Shown here in pieces: positions 25,501-38,394 of a DNA stretch of 64,000 nucleotides. The position numbers and the translations under genes were made by a program. The stretch lies in assembly GCA_028023455.1 (NCBI GenBank), contig JAQFVV010012395.1:3100001-3164000 (forward strand), read 5' to 3'. Below the pieces are notes generated by a model. It was not told the DNA's origin. It did no database searches and saw nothing but the letters and a program-made list of their open reading frames with translations. This DNA comes from Epiperipatus broadwayi. Lineage: Eukaryota; Onychophora; Udeonychophora; Euonychophora; Peripatidae. How positions within the stretch are numbered: the first letter of the stretch is position 1; each line of letters starts with the position of its first letter.

Positions 25501-27799
25501 TACACATATCTTGCGAATTGTTTGTATAAATAAATATTTTTTGCTCGAAAAATATTTTTCACTATATTTTGTTTCTTCGCTGTATATTGTAATGATCATT
25601 TATATAAATATTGTATTTAGAAAAGTAACATCTTTCAAGTTTTCTTTATATCTTTCCTATGATAAAGATATTTTATTTCACCTATTAACGCCTTCAGTAA
25701 TTATTTTTCTATATCTGCAACGAACTTCGGGCTTCATTTTTCTCATTATTGTAAACTGTATTCAGTAAACAGTTCTGATTAAATGTTTTTCAATAAAATA
25801 ATAACAATGGTGGATCGAAGTCATGCCGAAGACTTTTATATATATTTTTGAGTGCAATTTCATCTTTTATTTTAAGAGGAAAATAAAAGTACAGAAAACT
25901 TATATCTTAATTACAGTCCTTCAAAATTTTGTTTTTGATTAATTTTTTTATAATTTGATATATATATATAGTATATTTTTTATGTATGTTTTAAAATTAA
26001 AAATAATAACATACTATATGTGCGCATTTGTAATTCTTGAGACCTTATTTACTCATTTAAAATGTAACTATAAAAATGTTAACAAATCTCACAATGCAAT
26101 TTGGTTACATAAATTCATCACATCAGATAGTCTAAGTTATTTTACATTTCATGTGCTTTTTATTTATTTATTTATCTACCTAATAAATATGTCTATTTAA
26201 ATTATGTGTCATTTTAACAGCCAATGTATATAGAAATATTATTACTTTTCACAAATTACTAGTAATCCTTTTTAAACTTCGAAATTATTATTTTTTTAAT
26301 TATTATTTCTTAAACCACATATACACTTTAATTTTACATTAAAGTTTAAATACAACGAACTAATGTAGATCAACTTATGACTTCTTAAATTTCATATCAA
26401 TTCATTCTTTATATATGCTGTAAATGTAATATAACATTATTTATTTAAATATTAGAATATGCGAATAACTTGGGCTATCTGAATTTGGTTCATTTAATCA
26501 AAATCAAGGGAATTGTTTTCATTTTCAACTGCCCTGAGTTATATGTTTAAATAAGTAATGTAAATGAATATACTCTTGTTTTTAAGTGATATGTAGTATA
26601 TGTATAAAAATGTTATGTATTTTAACTTTCTGACTAATAATATTTATTTTATAAAGCACAGACAGCCATCATAACATCTGATTGGCTGTCAGATAAGTAT
26701 TATAATAAGCACAAGAGCTTTGCAGCCTTTCAATTTAATTTCAATTTCTGACTAATATAAATGATTCTGGTGATGTGAAACAGGAGTGCTTCACTTTGAC
26801 TTAAACTGACTCTCTTGCCACTATCTGAAGTATTTATTTCCCAGTTTTGCATTCATTTAAAGATAAAAAATAGAACTAAAATATGTGATTTATTAATTTT
26901 TTTTTTAAAAAACTCCAAAGAACTTAATATAAATGAGCTGAAAATGCCACTGATTGGTAGTTGTTGTTTTTTTTTTCTGAGAATTCTTGGAAGTGCTTGT
27001 CTTTTAATTGACTTTTGAAAATGAAAATTCTATATTTTCCTAATTTGTTTATATATTTATGATTTTATTTGTGAAATATTTAATTTTTAATTTTAATATT
27101 ATGATTAGATTTTATTAGAAATTATTTATTTATAAAAGAAAACAAAACAAGAGATGTAATAACATAAAACAGAAAGTTATGATGGTTGAAAAGGAATAGC
27201 TTTCAGAACCATTTAAGCTATTTTTTGTCATTTTAAAATAATTTTAAGTAGAATTTTAAAACATAATTTCATTGCTTTATGTATTTTTAACCAAAGTGTG
27301 TTTGGATTTTACAAATGGAGTTCAAATAAATTTTATTTTCTTTCAAAATATATTTTTATTGACAATTGTGAAATAACAAAAGCTACTTACTGTTTTGATT
27401 ATATTTTTTTATTATTACTTTTTTTCTATATTTATTACATTGAAATTTTATTTTTAAGAATATTTTACATTTGTGAACTTACATGTGTAACAAATAATTA
27501 AAAAAGTTGGAAATATAATCTAAATGGCAAAAAAATGTGCATTGATCTATATTGACTAGTTATATTCAATCTTTAATGTAAAATAAGCATAGTATCTAGA
27601 TTAAGGAAATATTAATGATTATTTGTTACATATGTGAAATAGTATAATATATATATATCAATTCAAATTATATTTTAAAAGTACAGTGTGTATAGAATTA
27701 TAGTACTCATTTAGTACAAGCTCTCTGCCATTTTGATTTCTAAAGAAAGCCCCAACCCCACAGCTGACCCAATCAAGTGATAAATTAAGTCAGACAACA
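22511..27799. other. AT-rich stretch without a gene
   Basis: No splice-flanked coding block was found here, although upstream exons of the KIAA0319-like gene could be expected on this side. Poly-T tracts occur at about 22766-22777 and 23879-23896. Short frames at 25405-26200 and 26815-27501 are low-complexity Phe/Ile/Tyr-rich noise. Confidence 0.4.
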
Positions 27800-29755
27800 C
27801 ACCCCAGTGGGATTGATAGGTAGTGTTCCAATTATTTTGACCATTTGTTAAAAATCGCAATTTCCCTAAATAATTTAAAATAAATATGCAAATTTTGTAG
27901 GACTATGTTCAACTAAATCATGTGACTAAAAGATCAAATTATGTCTAAATGTGCTATTAAAAGTGCATAAACTCAAACAAGAAATGTGTTTATGCTAAAA
28001 TAATATAAAATACTTGACCAATACATCAAATTATGGACATAACTACATGTTGAATAAAATAATATAAAATACTTAACCAAAACATCAAATTATGGCCATA
28101 ACTATACGTTGAATAAGCATAAGAATGATAGCCAAAAGAAAAATTGTATAAGCTCAAACAAGAAATGTGTGTAAGCTAATATAATGTAAAATACAACAGC
28201 CGAAAGAAAAATTGCATAGGCTCAAAGAAGAAATGTGCTATTAAACTTGCATAAGCTCAAACAAGAAATGTGCATAAGCTAAAACAATCTAAAATATGTG
28301 ACCAATTACGCCATAACCATGTGTTGAAAAATTAAAAAATAAACACAAATTCTGTAGAACTATGCTCAATCGAAAAAAAAAAAAATCAAACTCATGTAGT
28401 AATGAAAATGTCAAGGATATTAGGAATTAGAATATGATCAAAAAAAAAAAAATCCTGCCATCTTAATCGCATGACCAAAATGTCAAATTATTATGGCAAT
28501 CAAATAATAAAATGTTAGCATAATTACATGATGAAAACAAAAAAATAAAATTTCAGAAACAACTTTTAGCAAAAACAAATATATCAATGGAGAAAGAAAT
28601 CCAATAGCATAATCACGTGACCAAAAGATTAAATTATTATGGCAATCAAATATGGAAAAAATGAGCACATAGTGTTAGCATAATTACATGTTCAAAACAA
28701 AAACAAAAAAAAGCAATATATCATTTAAAAAATAAATTTACCAGCAAAAAAAAAATTAACCTATGAAATGAATAAAATGTATTTATAGCTGTAGAATAGA
28801 ATTTGATCAAAAGTATTTTCTCCAACTGTATTATATGATGAATATTTTGTTAATGATAAAAAAATATTTTTGATCAAATTCTATTCTACAGCCATAAGGA
28901 TATTTTGTAAGTTAGTCTATACATTTTTTTTGCTAGTAAATTTTTTTTTCATTGATATAATTTGCCTCTTTTTTATTATTTTGTTTTGACCATTTTTTTC
29001 ATATTTTGCCATAATAATTTAATCTTTTGGTCATGTGGTTACACCGTTTAATTTTTTCACCACCCCCCCGTGATATATTTGCTTTTTTTTTTAATCATGT
29101 AATTACGCTAATATTTTATTATTTGATTACCATAATAAATTGACATTTTAATCATGTGATTACAGCAGAGGATTTTTTTTGGTCATATTCTAATTCCTAA
29201 ATGTTTTTATTTCTAGAAGAGTTTTGATTTTTTTTTTTTGATTGAACATAGTTCTACAAAATTTGCATGTTTACTTTTTAATTTTTCAACACGTGGTTAT
29301 GGCTGTAGTTTGATCTTATGGCCATGTAGTTTAGATTATTTTAGCTAACACATTTCTTGTTAGAGTTTATGCAATTTCAAATGCATATTTTTTAGTTGAG
29401 CCTATGCAATTTTTTTTTTCAGCTGCTGTATCTTACATTATGTTAGCTTACACACATTTCTTGTTTGATCTTATGCAATTTTCTTTTTTTGGCTGATGTT
29501 CTTACACTTACTTAATTTGTGATTATGGCCATAATTTTCTGTTTGGGTCATGTATTTTAGCTTAGGCACATTTCTTGTTTGCGCTTATGCAATTTTAATA
29601 GCACATTTAGATGTAATTTGATCTTTTGGTCAAATAATTTGATCAAGCGTAGTCCTACAAAATTTTCTCATTTATTTTTTAATTATTGATGGAAATTGTT
29701 ATTTTTTCTTCAAATAGTCAAAATAATTGGGAACATTACATATTGCACTGCAGTG
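27800..29755. mobile_element. Large fold-back element, about 1.95 kb, with arms of about 0.9-1.0 kb
   Basis: The left arm (about 27800-28820) and right arm (about 28855-29755) are inverted copies. Outermost, CAGTGGGATTGATAGGTAGT at 27805 faces the reverse complement CAGTGCAATATGTAATGTTC at 29750. Next come AATTATTTTGAC, TTTTGTAGGACTA, AAAGATCAAATTA, CTAAATGTGCTATTAAAA and GCATAA..CAAACAAG in the same order on both arms. The centre pairs TGTAGAATAGAATTTGATCA (28789) with TGATCAAATTCTATTCTACA (28872). Each arm carries internal direct repeats (AAACAAGAAATGTG and TAAAATAC blocks). CAGTG ends recall hAT elements, but I could not find an 8-bp target duplication. There is no transposase. Confidence 0.8.
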
Positions 29756-29918
29756 ATGGGTTTGGGTCTTCCCTTATAAACCAAAATAGTGAAGAATACT
29801 AAATGAGTAATCATACATCTTGATTTTTTTTTTTTAAGAAAATTAGTATATTTGTAATAGTTGATTTTAATTCTAAAAGTATATATTTGCTTACTTGTTT
29901 GGGTTTTTTTTTGTCTAG

Positions 29919-30057
29919 GAAATCTTAGGTAATTCTGATAAATCTCCTGTGTTAGAATTAACTAATATAAGTCCTGGCCGATACATTTTTCACCTTAAGG
30001 TAATGGATAGTCAAGGAGCAACTTCAGAAGATTCTGCTTCTATAATTGTTAAACCAG
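29919..30057 (+). CDS. KIAA0319L: KIAA0319/KIAA0319L-like protein, exon with second half of the last PKD domain
   Basis: Exon of 139 bp, with acceptor TTTTTTTTGTCTAG before it and donor GTAAAT after it. It enters in phase 0 and leaves in phase 1. The 46 codons include LELTNISPGRYIFHLKVMDS, QGATSED and ASIIVKP, the last beta strands of a PKD (polycystic kidney disease, Ig-like) domain with its usual Y-x-F-x-L-x-V-x-D core. In the vertebrate proteins this is the membrane-proximal PKD repeat of a type I membrane glycoprotein; vertebrate KIAA0319L cycles between surface and trans-Golgi. The first half of the domain must lie on an upstream exon that I did not find. The fold-back element ends about 165 bp upstream. 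Confidence 0.88.
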
Positions 30058-31639
30058 GTAAATATACATGATTTATATATGTGTGTGTATATATATATAA
30101 TTTTGGGTTTAAACATATATAGGGATTTTCCCCCTATTTCTCTCAGTTTTATCTATTTGTTACATGCATGAGCAAATGCAGCATCCTTCAATATTATTTA
30201 TGCCTATTCTGTAGGATTTTCCCTTTTTGTTTGTGCCTTGTATAGTACCCAAAATTGTTTTTTTTATTTAGTTTTTAGTTATTACTCATTTGATATGTAT
30301 GTTTTGTAGCTACTCTGTAAACTTCATCTCTCCAATACTCAATTAGATATATGCTTTATATACTATCAATTTTTTTCATGTAATATTACTGAGACTGTAA
30401 ATTTCTAAGGAAATTATTATCAATATATTTATTTCCATAATAATTTCATTATTTCCAGAGTTTTTTTTTTTCAATTTAATTATTGTTCCCTTTAACTATA
30501 TTTAATATCATTTTCACTATTGTAAGATGGTGCTACAATTTCAGGAAGCTTTTTTATTAATTTTTTTTATATTTGTTTTTATTTGTTGAAGTTTGCTTTA
30601 TACAATGTAGAATAGAACTGTTGTTATTCTTGCTAGTTAGCATTGTTTTATTGGGTTTTTTAAAAAATTTTCACCATGAGATTTTCATATACATTTACAT
30701 TGAACTTCTAGCTATTTCTGTTTGTCTTTCCTGACTTCCTTCTTTAACTAAGTGTATTTTGTCTTATACTGCTCTTTTGCATGTTTTAAATTGCCGCTCC
30801 AACTTTATGGCATTGACATTTCTAGATCATTTAAAAAATTTTTACGATCCAATCTTTTCTATCTCTGGTCTAATTTTAGTAACAGTTTTCTCACAAAGCC
30901 TTATTAAGGCTTTCAATTCTTGGATCTAGTTTTTTTTTCTTTATGTATATATATATAAATATTTTTTTGAGCACTGAATAATATTTTTATATTATTTCTA
31001 TTTCTTCTATCTTGGTCGGATCTTTTCATTTCTGAAAATATATTTTAATTATAAATATTTGTAATCACTAATATATGATTTGAATCTAATGTTTTTTGAA
31101 AAGCATGCAATACTTTTCAGGTGTTAACCATCATGTCTATTATGAACTTTGTCTATATATCATTTGATCCCCATATTCATTTTTTTTTTTGCTCTTCTTT
31201 AGAATCATCTATTGTAAACTATATTATCATAGTTCCCTTTATCTACAACAAATTACTTTTCCTTGATTACATCATATTTGAAATTTATCTATAAAAATTG
31301 GCAGAGATATTCCATTAAAATTATTAATATTTACATATAAAAAGTTTATAAAAAATATTTTAATTATTATTCATAACTATTTACAGAAACTTATTTAATT
31401 GTGGAAAAGTAGTTATAAGTAGTCATACATGTAAAGTATTAATGTCTTGATCTATGTGACCCTTATATAATCTAGATTACTAAACTAAAATTGGATTTAC
31501 TTTTGGTTTAAAATGGTTCAGACAAATACTACTACTGGACGGCCTGATTTCAATTTGAAAGCCATATTTTTAATTGGTATTTTGCTTGCTTACATCATAA
31601 TTAAATTTGTAATAACACATGGAGAAATGATAAATTATT

Positions 31640-33330
31640 AATATTTACACACACATATATATATATTGTACCCTTACTTCTCGATGTATAATATAGTCTG
31701 AAATACGTCTAGCTCAATTGAATTATATGCTTTTAAATTTGCATTCTTCTTTATTCTTTATCTACTATTCTCTTAAATTTATCTTAATTATCAAATCAAT
31801 ATAATTCTATAGTATGTCTAATTAAATAAGTTTTTTAAAATCATGAGACTGTGAAGTAAAGTTACAAAGTAATGTAGATTTACTTGAGTCAATATCTTCC
31901 AAACATATTGTCTCAATGGCATAAGAATACTATTACCTCCTTACTATCCTATTACTACATCTACAGCATTCTTATGGCTTTTAAATAAAATAAACTATCT
32001 TTAATAATAATAAAATAAATAAATCTTAACTTTTAATTTTTAAAATATAATTAAATAATCTCAGGTTCTTCTAATTATCTTAAAGTAATGATAACTCATG
32101 TAAATAAGTATGATATGGGATTTTATATCAAACCTAAATACACCTAACTTATTCTAATAATAATAATATTCAATACTAATCTTAGGGTATAACTTAATCT
32201 TATTTATTTCTGTTATATTATCAATCATTAAATAAATAAATAATCATGTATATATCTTTTATCTTCATATAGTATCTTAATTTTGGAATAGATCAAAATC
32301 TTACAATTTATTAATCTGTGGCAATAAATAATATTGTACTCTTATAATGTGCATTATAATAACCTTATGACCATAATAATATTATATGTTAATGTCAATC
32401 AATTCTTATAAAATGATATCAAGAAAATATTGTGTTTATTTCTAAATAATATTAATAATTCAATTGTGCAAATATTATGTTTCTTCAAATTTCTGCTTCA
32501 ATGTGTGGCAAAATATGAACTCGACACCTTTTAAAAAAATTAAACAAATTTATTTACTAACTTAACTAAGAATTTATTTACAATATTTACAGTTAAATTA
32601 GAAAAAAAGGAAAATAAAAATATAAAAATATTAATACAAATGTTTACACTGTTATTAACTTATACTCTTAATAAATAATTGATACATTCTTTTAAAATGC
32701 TGTACTAATAACATTGAAGTATGTTTTCAAAACTTAGACTTTAAATAAATATCAGTGAACTTCAATTATTACATAAATGTATGTAAATAATATTTATGTA
32801 GCATATGTAAACAGTGTAAACTTTACTAATTAAATTGCTACATCACTTAAGTATTACTGTTACTTATTTCATCATGTACTAGTATGTGTTCACTCTATTA
32901 TTAGTACTACTTTAATATCATAATATAGAAATCAATGTATTTTTGTAATGTAATAACAAATAATTGATTACAATTTTATATTTCACTTAATGCAATTTAT
33001 GCTATATGTTTTACTAAATATGCATTACATATATGTACTGTTAAATAATAATATTTAAATTATTCATTAGTTTCAAATTCATAAAGTATTATATTAGATA
33101 AATTCTATGATTCTTTTCTATGTAAAATTATTACTTTACTTTATGTGTTATTCTACTCCTTTTTAATAACTTTCTATCTACAAAAACATCCTCTAAACTT
33201 ATTTAAACTTTCCGGAAAATAATCATTGATTTTAAATACAACTGATTATCCAAACTATTTATACTACGTCATCTATATTCAGTAAACCTTTAATTCAAAA
33301 TAAACTTCTACAAAAACTTAACTTAATTTA
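31640..33330. repeat. Putative copy 2 of the unclassified AT-rich dispersed repeat
   Basis: Blocks shared with 7.9-9.1 kb include TCAATGGCATAAGAATACTA (31914) and AATAATCTCAGGTTCTT (32053), followed by a GGGATTTTATAT block and long AAATAAATAAAT runs. No boundaries or coding region are seen, and the limits given are rough. Confidence 0.35.
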
Positions 33331-36039
33331 TCCAATAAAATAAAAATAAAATATAGACTTTAAGATCTCTTCCTACTTGAAATAAAATAATTACGTATGA
33401 ATAAAAATATAATTCTAATACTCAACATAATAATAATATAAAATTTATTCGAAAGAATCATATAATTATTTCTAAGCTTCTTATGTAATGTTGAGTATTT
33501 ATTTCATAAATTCAAATTATGCATATTTAAATAAAACTGTCCTACAATATAATGTGTGTGTATTTTTAAAATAATCATACATTCATTAAAATAATAATCA
33601 TTGGTTGATCTAAAAAAAATATTAAATACATAAAATTATTATTATTATACAATTTTTACCATCAATAATGATTTAATGTACAGTCCATCTTCCAATATTC
33701 TTGGAATTACACTTCATAAAAATAATTCACATTTACACTAGATCATTTTTAACATATTTTTATATTAATTATAAAATAAACTTATGCAATTAATTATTAT
33801 ATTATTTAGTTATTATTTTAAGAAATGTACCTATCTTATTTTAATAGATTAATAATATTTAAATTTTATGTTAGATAAATAAAACAAAATTCATATTAGT
33901 AACTCCAGCGATGTTTTTTTCACCATAATAGTTCTTTAATCCTAGGCACATATTATTAAACACTTTCTGTTTGGTCCATAGTGTTTTTTTAAAAGTTTAT
34001 GAAAAACAAAAGTTCTTTTACAAATAAAATAATTTTCCATAAAAATAAAATAAAATTAAAATAGTTTATAGGATCCTGTTTTAGTTTTTCTAGAATATTA
34101 TTCAAAGTTATTATTTTAATTAGTCTATAGTTTATGAAAAATTATCATTTAATTATTTTAAATTGACTGGCGTCCACATATTTCTTGGATTTTTTAACAA
34201 AACTCAGGTAAGAATAAGTTTCTTTATTTATAAACGCGGTTTAAATTATTTCAATATAATAATCCCATTATATTAAGATTTTTAGTAATTATATTTCAAT
34301 TGACTTGCTTTTAAAATTATCAACATTCAGTCTTTTAAACATAAAGACTTAACAAGGAAGTATTTATAAAACTACTTTATTTTTAATATCTTTACTTAAG
34401 ATATATTTTTAAATTTATAGTTGCAAAAATACTTTCTTTACAAAAAGTATTTATTCTTTAAAATATCTATTTTCTAATAGGCAATAGTAATTAGCTTTTA
34501 AAATTATATACTATCCAAAATACTACTTTTCTCCATCTTGTAAATTTGAACTAATCCAGGTTTGTCATATTTCTAAGGTAAAGTTTGATATATTTTCACT
34601 ATATATGATGTTCCCATGAATTTGTTGTAAATTGAGCTTATTAGAGCGAGATAGGGAAAATTAAGTTAATACTGATGTCTATCTTTTAAAACTTTTATAA
34701 ATTATTTATAATAAACTCTTGTAATTTTAAAATTGATTTTAAGAGCGTCTATAAATTTACTTTGCTATTTTTAATAACAAATTAACTTAAAAATCAATCA
34801 CAAAGTCCTCCTAACAATTACCTGAGCTTTTATACCAAGAAACTTCCCATTTGATTGGTACATTTAAACAATCAATTTGTGGCTTATTTACATATTTACA
34901 ACAAAAAAATTAAAAATAAATAATGACTTATTTAATATTTAATATTTATTACATTATTAAATTTCTAAAATAATCTTTATCGTCATTTAAATTTATTAAA
35001 CATTCTTTTAAAATATTCTTACTTACTTGATTTTAATTTTAACTTTTATAAGATTATTTAAAATACACTAAGTCTTTTTTATAGTTATATTTTTAAAGAA
35101 TATTTTAAAATCAGATTTAATATTTTACATTAAATATCTTTATTTTTATCTCGTGATAACTCAGATTATTTAAAATTTTACAACATAATTTTTAAAATAG
35201 TTTTGCAACTTTTCTAGATAACTTCTAAGCAGTGTGTGTATATTTAATTAACATCTGTTTTATAAAAAAGAAAGCTGTATCGTCTAAAAATAAACTAAAA
35301 TTGATTTTTTAAAATAAATATTTTTAAATAAATAAGATATTATAATAGATTTTAAAATAATTATCCAATATTATTAAAATCAAATATTAGTCTTTTATTT
35401 AAGTACTTACAATAATTAAAATATTTATATTCTTTTATAATATTATTTTATAATAATAAAATATGATTTAATTTTAATTGTCTTTTTAAATACTTTAGCT
35501 TTAAATATTTATTTATTAAATCTATTAATGAGTTTGATTATGGCCATTTTTCCAACTATATATTATAATCATCATATTAAAATGTCTCTCTCAATATCAA
35601 AATTTTAATATAAATACTATAGATTGCTTTAATTAAATTTGAAATATACATAAGAAAATAAATAATATTAAATATATTAAATAAAATTAAAGAAAAAATT
35701 ATATATAATATGGAGTAAATTTAAAAAATAAAATAAAAATATTAATAATAAATACTTTATGAATTTATTGATTAATATTTTTATTCTATTTTTTAATGTA
35801 TATAAAAAGATGCAAAAATAGATAGATGAATGGATGGATAGGCAACTTAATAAAATTAAATGGATAGTTGGACTTAAAAAAATCATTTGTGAATAGAGGT
35901 CTCTTTGACATCTTTCCACAATGAAGGACAAGTCATTGTTCACAAGGTTTGGTAATTGCCAAAGAAGGATTTTCTCTTTTTGTTTTATCTTTTAGCTATG
36001 AATTCATAGATATTCATTTTCTAACAATAATTGGATCAT

Positions 36040-36145
36040 TAGCTCAGTTGACTGATGGCTAGCTGAAAAAAAAAAAAATGCTTGTTTGTAAATTCTTAAC
36101 AATGTTAAAAAAATTTCAAGCTCCACTTGGGTTTAAACCCCAGGT
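36040..36145 (+). mobile_element. tRNA-derived SINE-like fragment
   Basis: TAGCTCAGTTG (36040-36050) fits a Pol III A box, and GGGTTTAAACCCC (36129-36141) fits a B box. The two are about 89 bp apart with an A-rich insertion between them. The fragment at 37475 has the same arrangement and spacing. The tail is not defined. Confidence 0.4.
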
Positions 36146-36874
36146 TATAGAGTAGCAGATGGAGTGATTAGAGTTTTTAACCCATTTTCAAAAGATATGA
36201 TTATAAATCTTGAGTAATTTAAAGTAGGATTACAGTAGATTTTTATTTAAAATGGCATTATAATATATTATTTAAGTTAAAGCAGACAAATTATTCGTTC
36301 TCAACTTAATTTTTGTAACTTTCATGTGATTTAAATATGAAGTCTGTTTCGTTTTAACTAGAATATGATGTGCTAAATGTTTGAGACCCAATCACCTTTC
36401 ATCGGATTACAAAATAATAAAGATATTTTTTTTTGCTTTCTCAACTGTGCCTCCTCCCCTCCAAGATAAAAATGTCTCTATGTTTATTAATAATAAATTA
36501 TCATATCATTTTTATTCCAGATATACATTTTAAATTTCAATTAAAAAAATAATATATTATTATTAAACACAATCACATGCATCTTCGATTCCATTTGCCT
36601 TTTTTATGTTTTTATTTATTTGATTGAAATATATATGATGAAATGGAAAGTTATAAGGATATTTATAGATATAATTTATAAATAAATAATATATGTGGAA
36701 AAAACGCCACTATTTTTTGTTGTGACTTATTTTTTCCCCCACATATTTATTTATGATACATATATTAAATTAATAGAATAATAGAAGTAGATTAAAAAAA
36801 AAAATTGGTATCTATAGACAGGTTGATGAATGATGGCTCATTACTTTCACTATTTATACATCATTTGTTTTTAG

Positions 36875-36945
36875 CTATTTTTGAAAAAGATTTGGTAGAA
36901 CTTTATCTGAATGCTGACATCAGTAGTTTTACAGAACAGCACAAA
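36875..36945 (+). CDS. KIAA0319L: KIAA0319/KIAA0319L-like protein, short linker exon after the PKD domain
   Basis: Exon of 71 bp, acceptor TTGTTTTTAG, donor GTAAGA. Its two leading bases complete the codon left open by the previous exon (G + CT = Ala), and it ends in phase 0. It encodes IFEKDLVELYLNADISSFTE followed by QHK. This matches the conserved segment directly after the last PKD repeat in the family, where a DLVEL/LVELxL motif and a TE(Q/R) helix start are typical. The exact phase fit with both neighbours makes this small exon credible. Confidence 0.85.
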
Positions 36946-37474
36946 GTAAGAATTATTGCTATTAATGTTGTATTAACTGTTATTTGAAATTTTTAGACAA
37001 GATAATGAATTTGATGTGCACACATTACAAAAAAAGAAGACATTTATATGGTAATATTGAATTAATATTGTACACAATAGATCAATGCAGAAACTGATTA
37101 TCAATTAATAAGATTTAAGATAGGTTTTAATGCAAGGCTAAAGAGAGAAACGCCTTTAAGAGACACAGTAGTAGCAAATTTTGTGATTTGTTTCAAAATA
37201 TTAATAGATTTTGTTGTAATTTGAGTAAGAAAATTAATGATATTCTACTAAAGATTTTTGCACAGGTAACTGCAAACAGCAAATTAAAGTAAATTTCCAA
37301 TCAACACAAGGTAATGGGTGAATAAGAAGTAAAGTAAAAATATTTTTTAAATGATTCATTTAGAAGAACCACATATCTTATTAAAATTATATTTTTGGAT
37401 TTTACTGTCAGTGACCAACCTTAATTAACTTTCCATTGAATGTTACAATTCCATTATTGACCAACAATGAAATA

Positions 37475-37580
37475 CTAGCTGAGTTGGCTAAATGCCAGCT
37501 ATTGGAAAGAAAAAAATAAGTCTTCTTATACTGAAAAAAACTTTCAGGCTTCATTGAAATCTGGATTTAACTTCCAAATT
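37475..37580 (+). mobile_element. tRNA-derived SINE-like fragment
   Basis: TAGCTGAGTTGG (37475-37486) resembles an A box and GGATTTAACTTCC (37563-37575) a degraded B box, about 88 bp apart, as in the 36.04 kb fragment. Its end touches the MITE that starts at 37590. Confidence 0.35.
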
Positions 37581-37612
37581 GTGGAAATACCATGTTTTTC
37601 TGAAAATAAGAC

Positions 37613-38334
37613 TGGAATATCTATTAATTACCAGTAAAATGTATGTTTTAAATTAATTAAATAATGTGAATGAACTAAAAAGTAAAATCTGGTTATGTAG
37701 GAATTCAATTGGCAATGTGAATTTTAGAAGGGTCCAATGTTTTAATAAAACCTAATAAATAATAAAAAACCTTCCACCTGGATAAAGATGAAACAGATTA
37801 CTCCAGAAAACAAAAGAGAGAAAAAACTGTTTAAGCAGGGGGGGGGGAGAAAGCAGTGTCTTCTGTGTTGTGCACTAATGTGAAGCAGCAGAATAAACCA
37901 GCAGGGATTTGTTCCAGACCCAGGATCTCGGTTCGTGAATGTGCTCCAGCTGACTAGGGATCAAACAGATTGTTTCGATCTTATTATAGTTTATATGCAC
38001 CTCATGACACAGAATTAAAGACATTTGCCAGAATATTAGATAAATAGTGATTTATATAATTATTAAGTGTACAATTAAGCAAGAGACTAATACTTCCTGG
38101 AAAGAGTCTAAGGAAGTGCGGAGAGTGAATTGACATTATATGTATTCTTTATTGTAATCTATGTATAGCAGTAATTATATGTGTATATATATTATTAGAA
38201 TATTTTTTTATTTATATTAAAATTAGATATTCAATTGATCTGCTGTTGGATTATTTATTTTACCGAGAAAAGTAATAAATCAGAAATCATTTTCCTAGTC
38301 TGAATCAAGGAAAAGTTAAGATCAAGATATAGCA
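37613..38334 (+). repeat. 5' LTR of Gypsy element 2 (722 bp)
   Basis: It starts TGGAATATCTATTAATTACC and ends CAAGATATAGCA. It aligns throughout with 42286-43039 (for example ACCTTCCACC, GATTTGTTCCAGACCCAGGA, GACTAGGGATCAAACA, GAATTGACATTATATGTATT). It contains a 10-base G run (37838-37847) where the 3' LTR has only GGGG. TTTAATAAAACCTAATA near 37740 offers an AATAAA signal. Confidence 0.9.
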
Positions 38335-38339
38335 AAATC

Positions 38340-38350
38340 TGGCACAGTCG
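38340..38350 (+). other. Primer-binding site of Gypsy element 2
   Basis: TGGCACAGTCG begins five bases after the 5' LTR, with the TGG expected for a tRNA CCA end. The primer tRNA cannot be named with confidence. Confidence 0.5.
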
Positions 38351-38394
38351 TTATTTTGAACATAACTAAAGAAATAATTAGCTTAGGGAAGGAT

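Larger units (their letters stand above)
30058..36874 (+). other. Intron (6.8 kb) of the KIAA0319L-like gene
   Basis: It runs from GTAAAT to TTTGTTTTTAG. Most is low-complexity AT-rich DNA. The 31.9-32.3 kb part shows blocks of the dispersed repeat described at 7.9 kb, and a SINE-like fragment lies at 36.03-36.17 kb. No further exon was seen. The minus-strand frame at 35677-35943 is low-complexity. Confidence 0.7.

Noticed and set aside
35677-35943. Minus-strand 88-codon frame
   Set aside because: Low-complexity Ile/Leu/Phe/Tyr-rich translation of AT-rich DNA, without homology.
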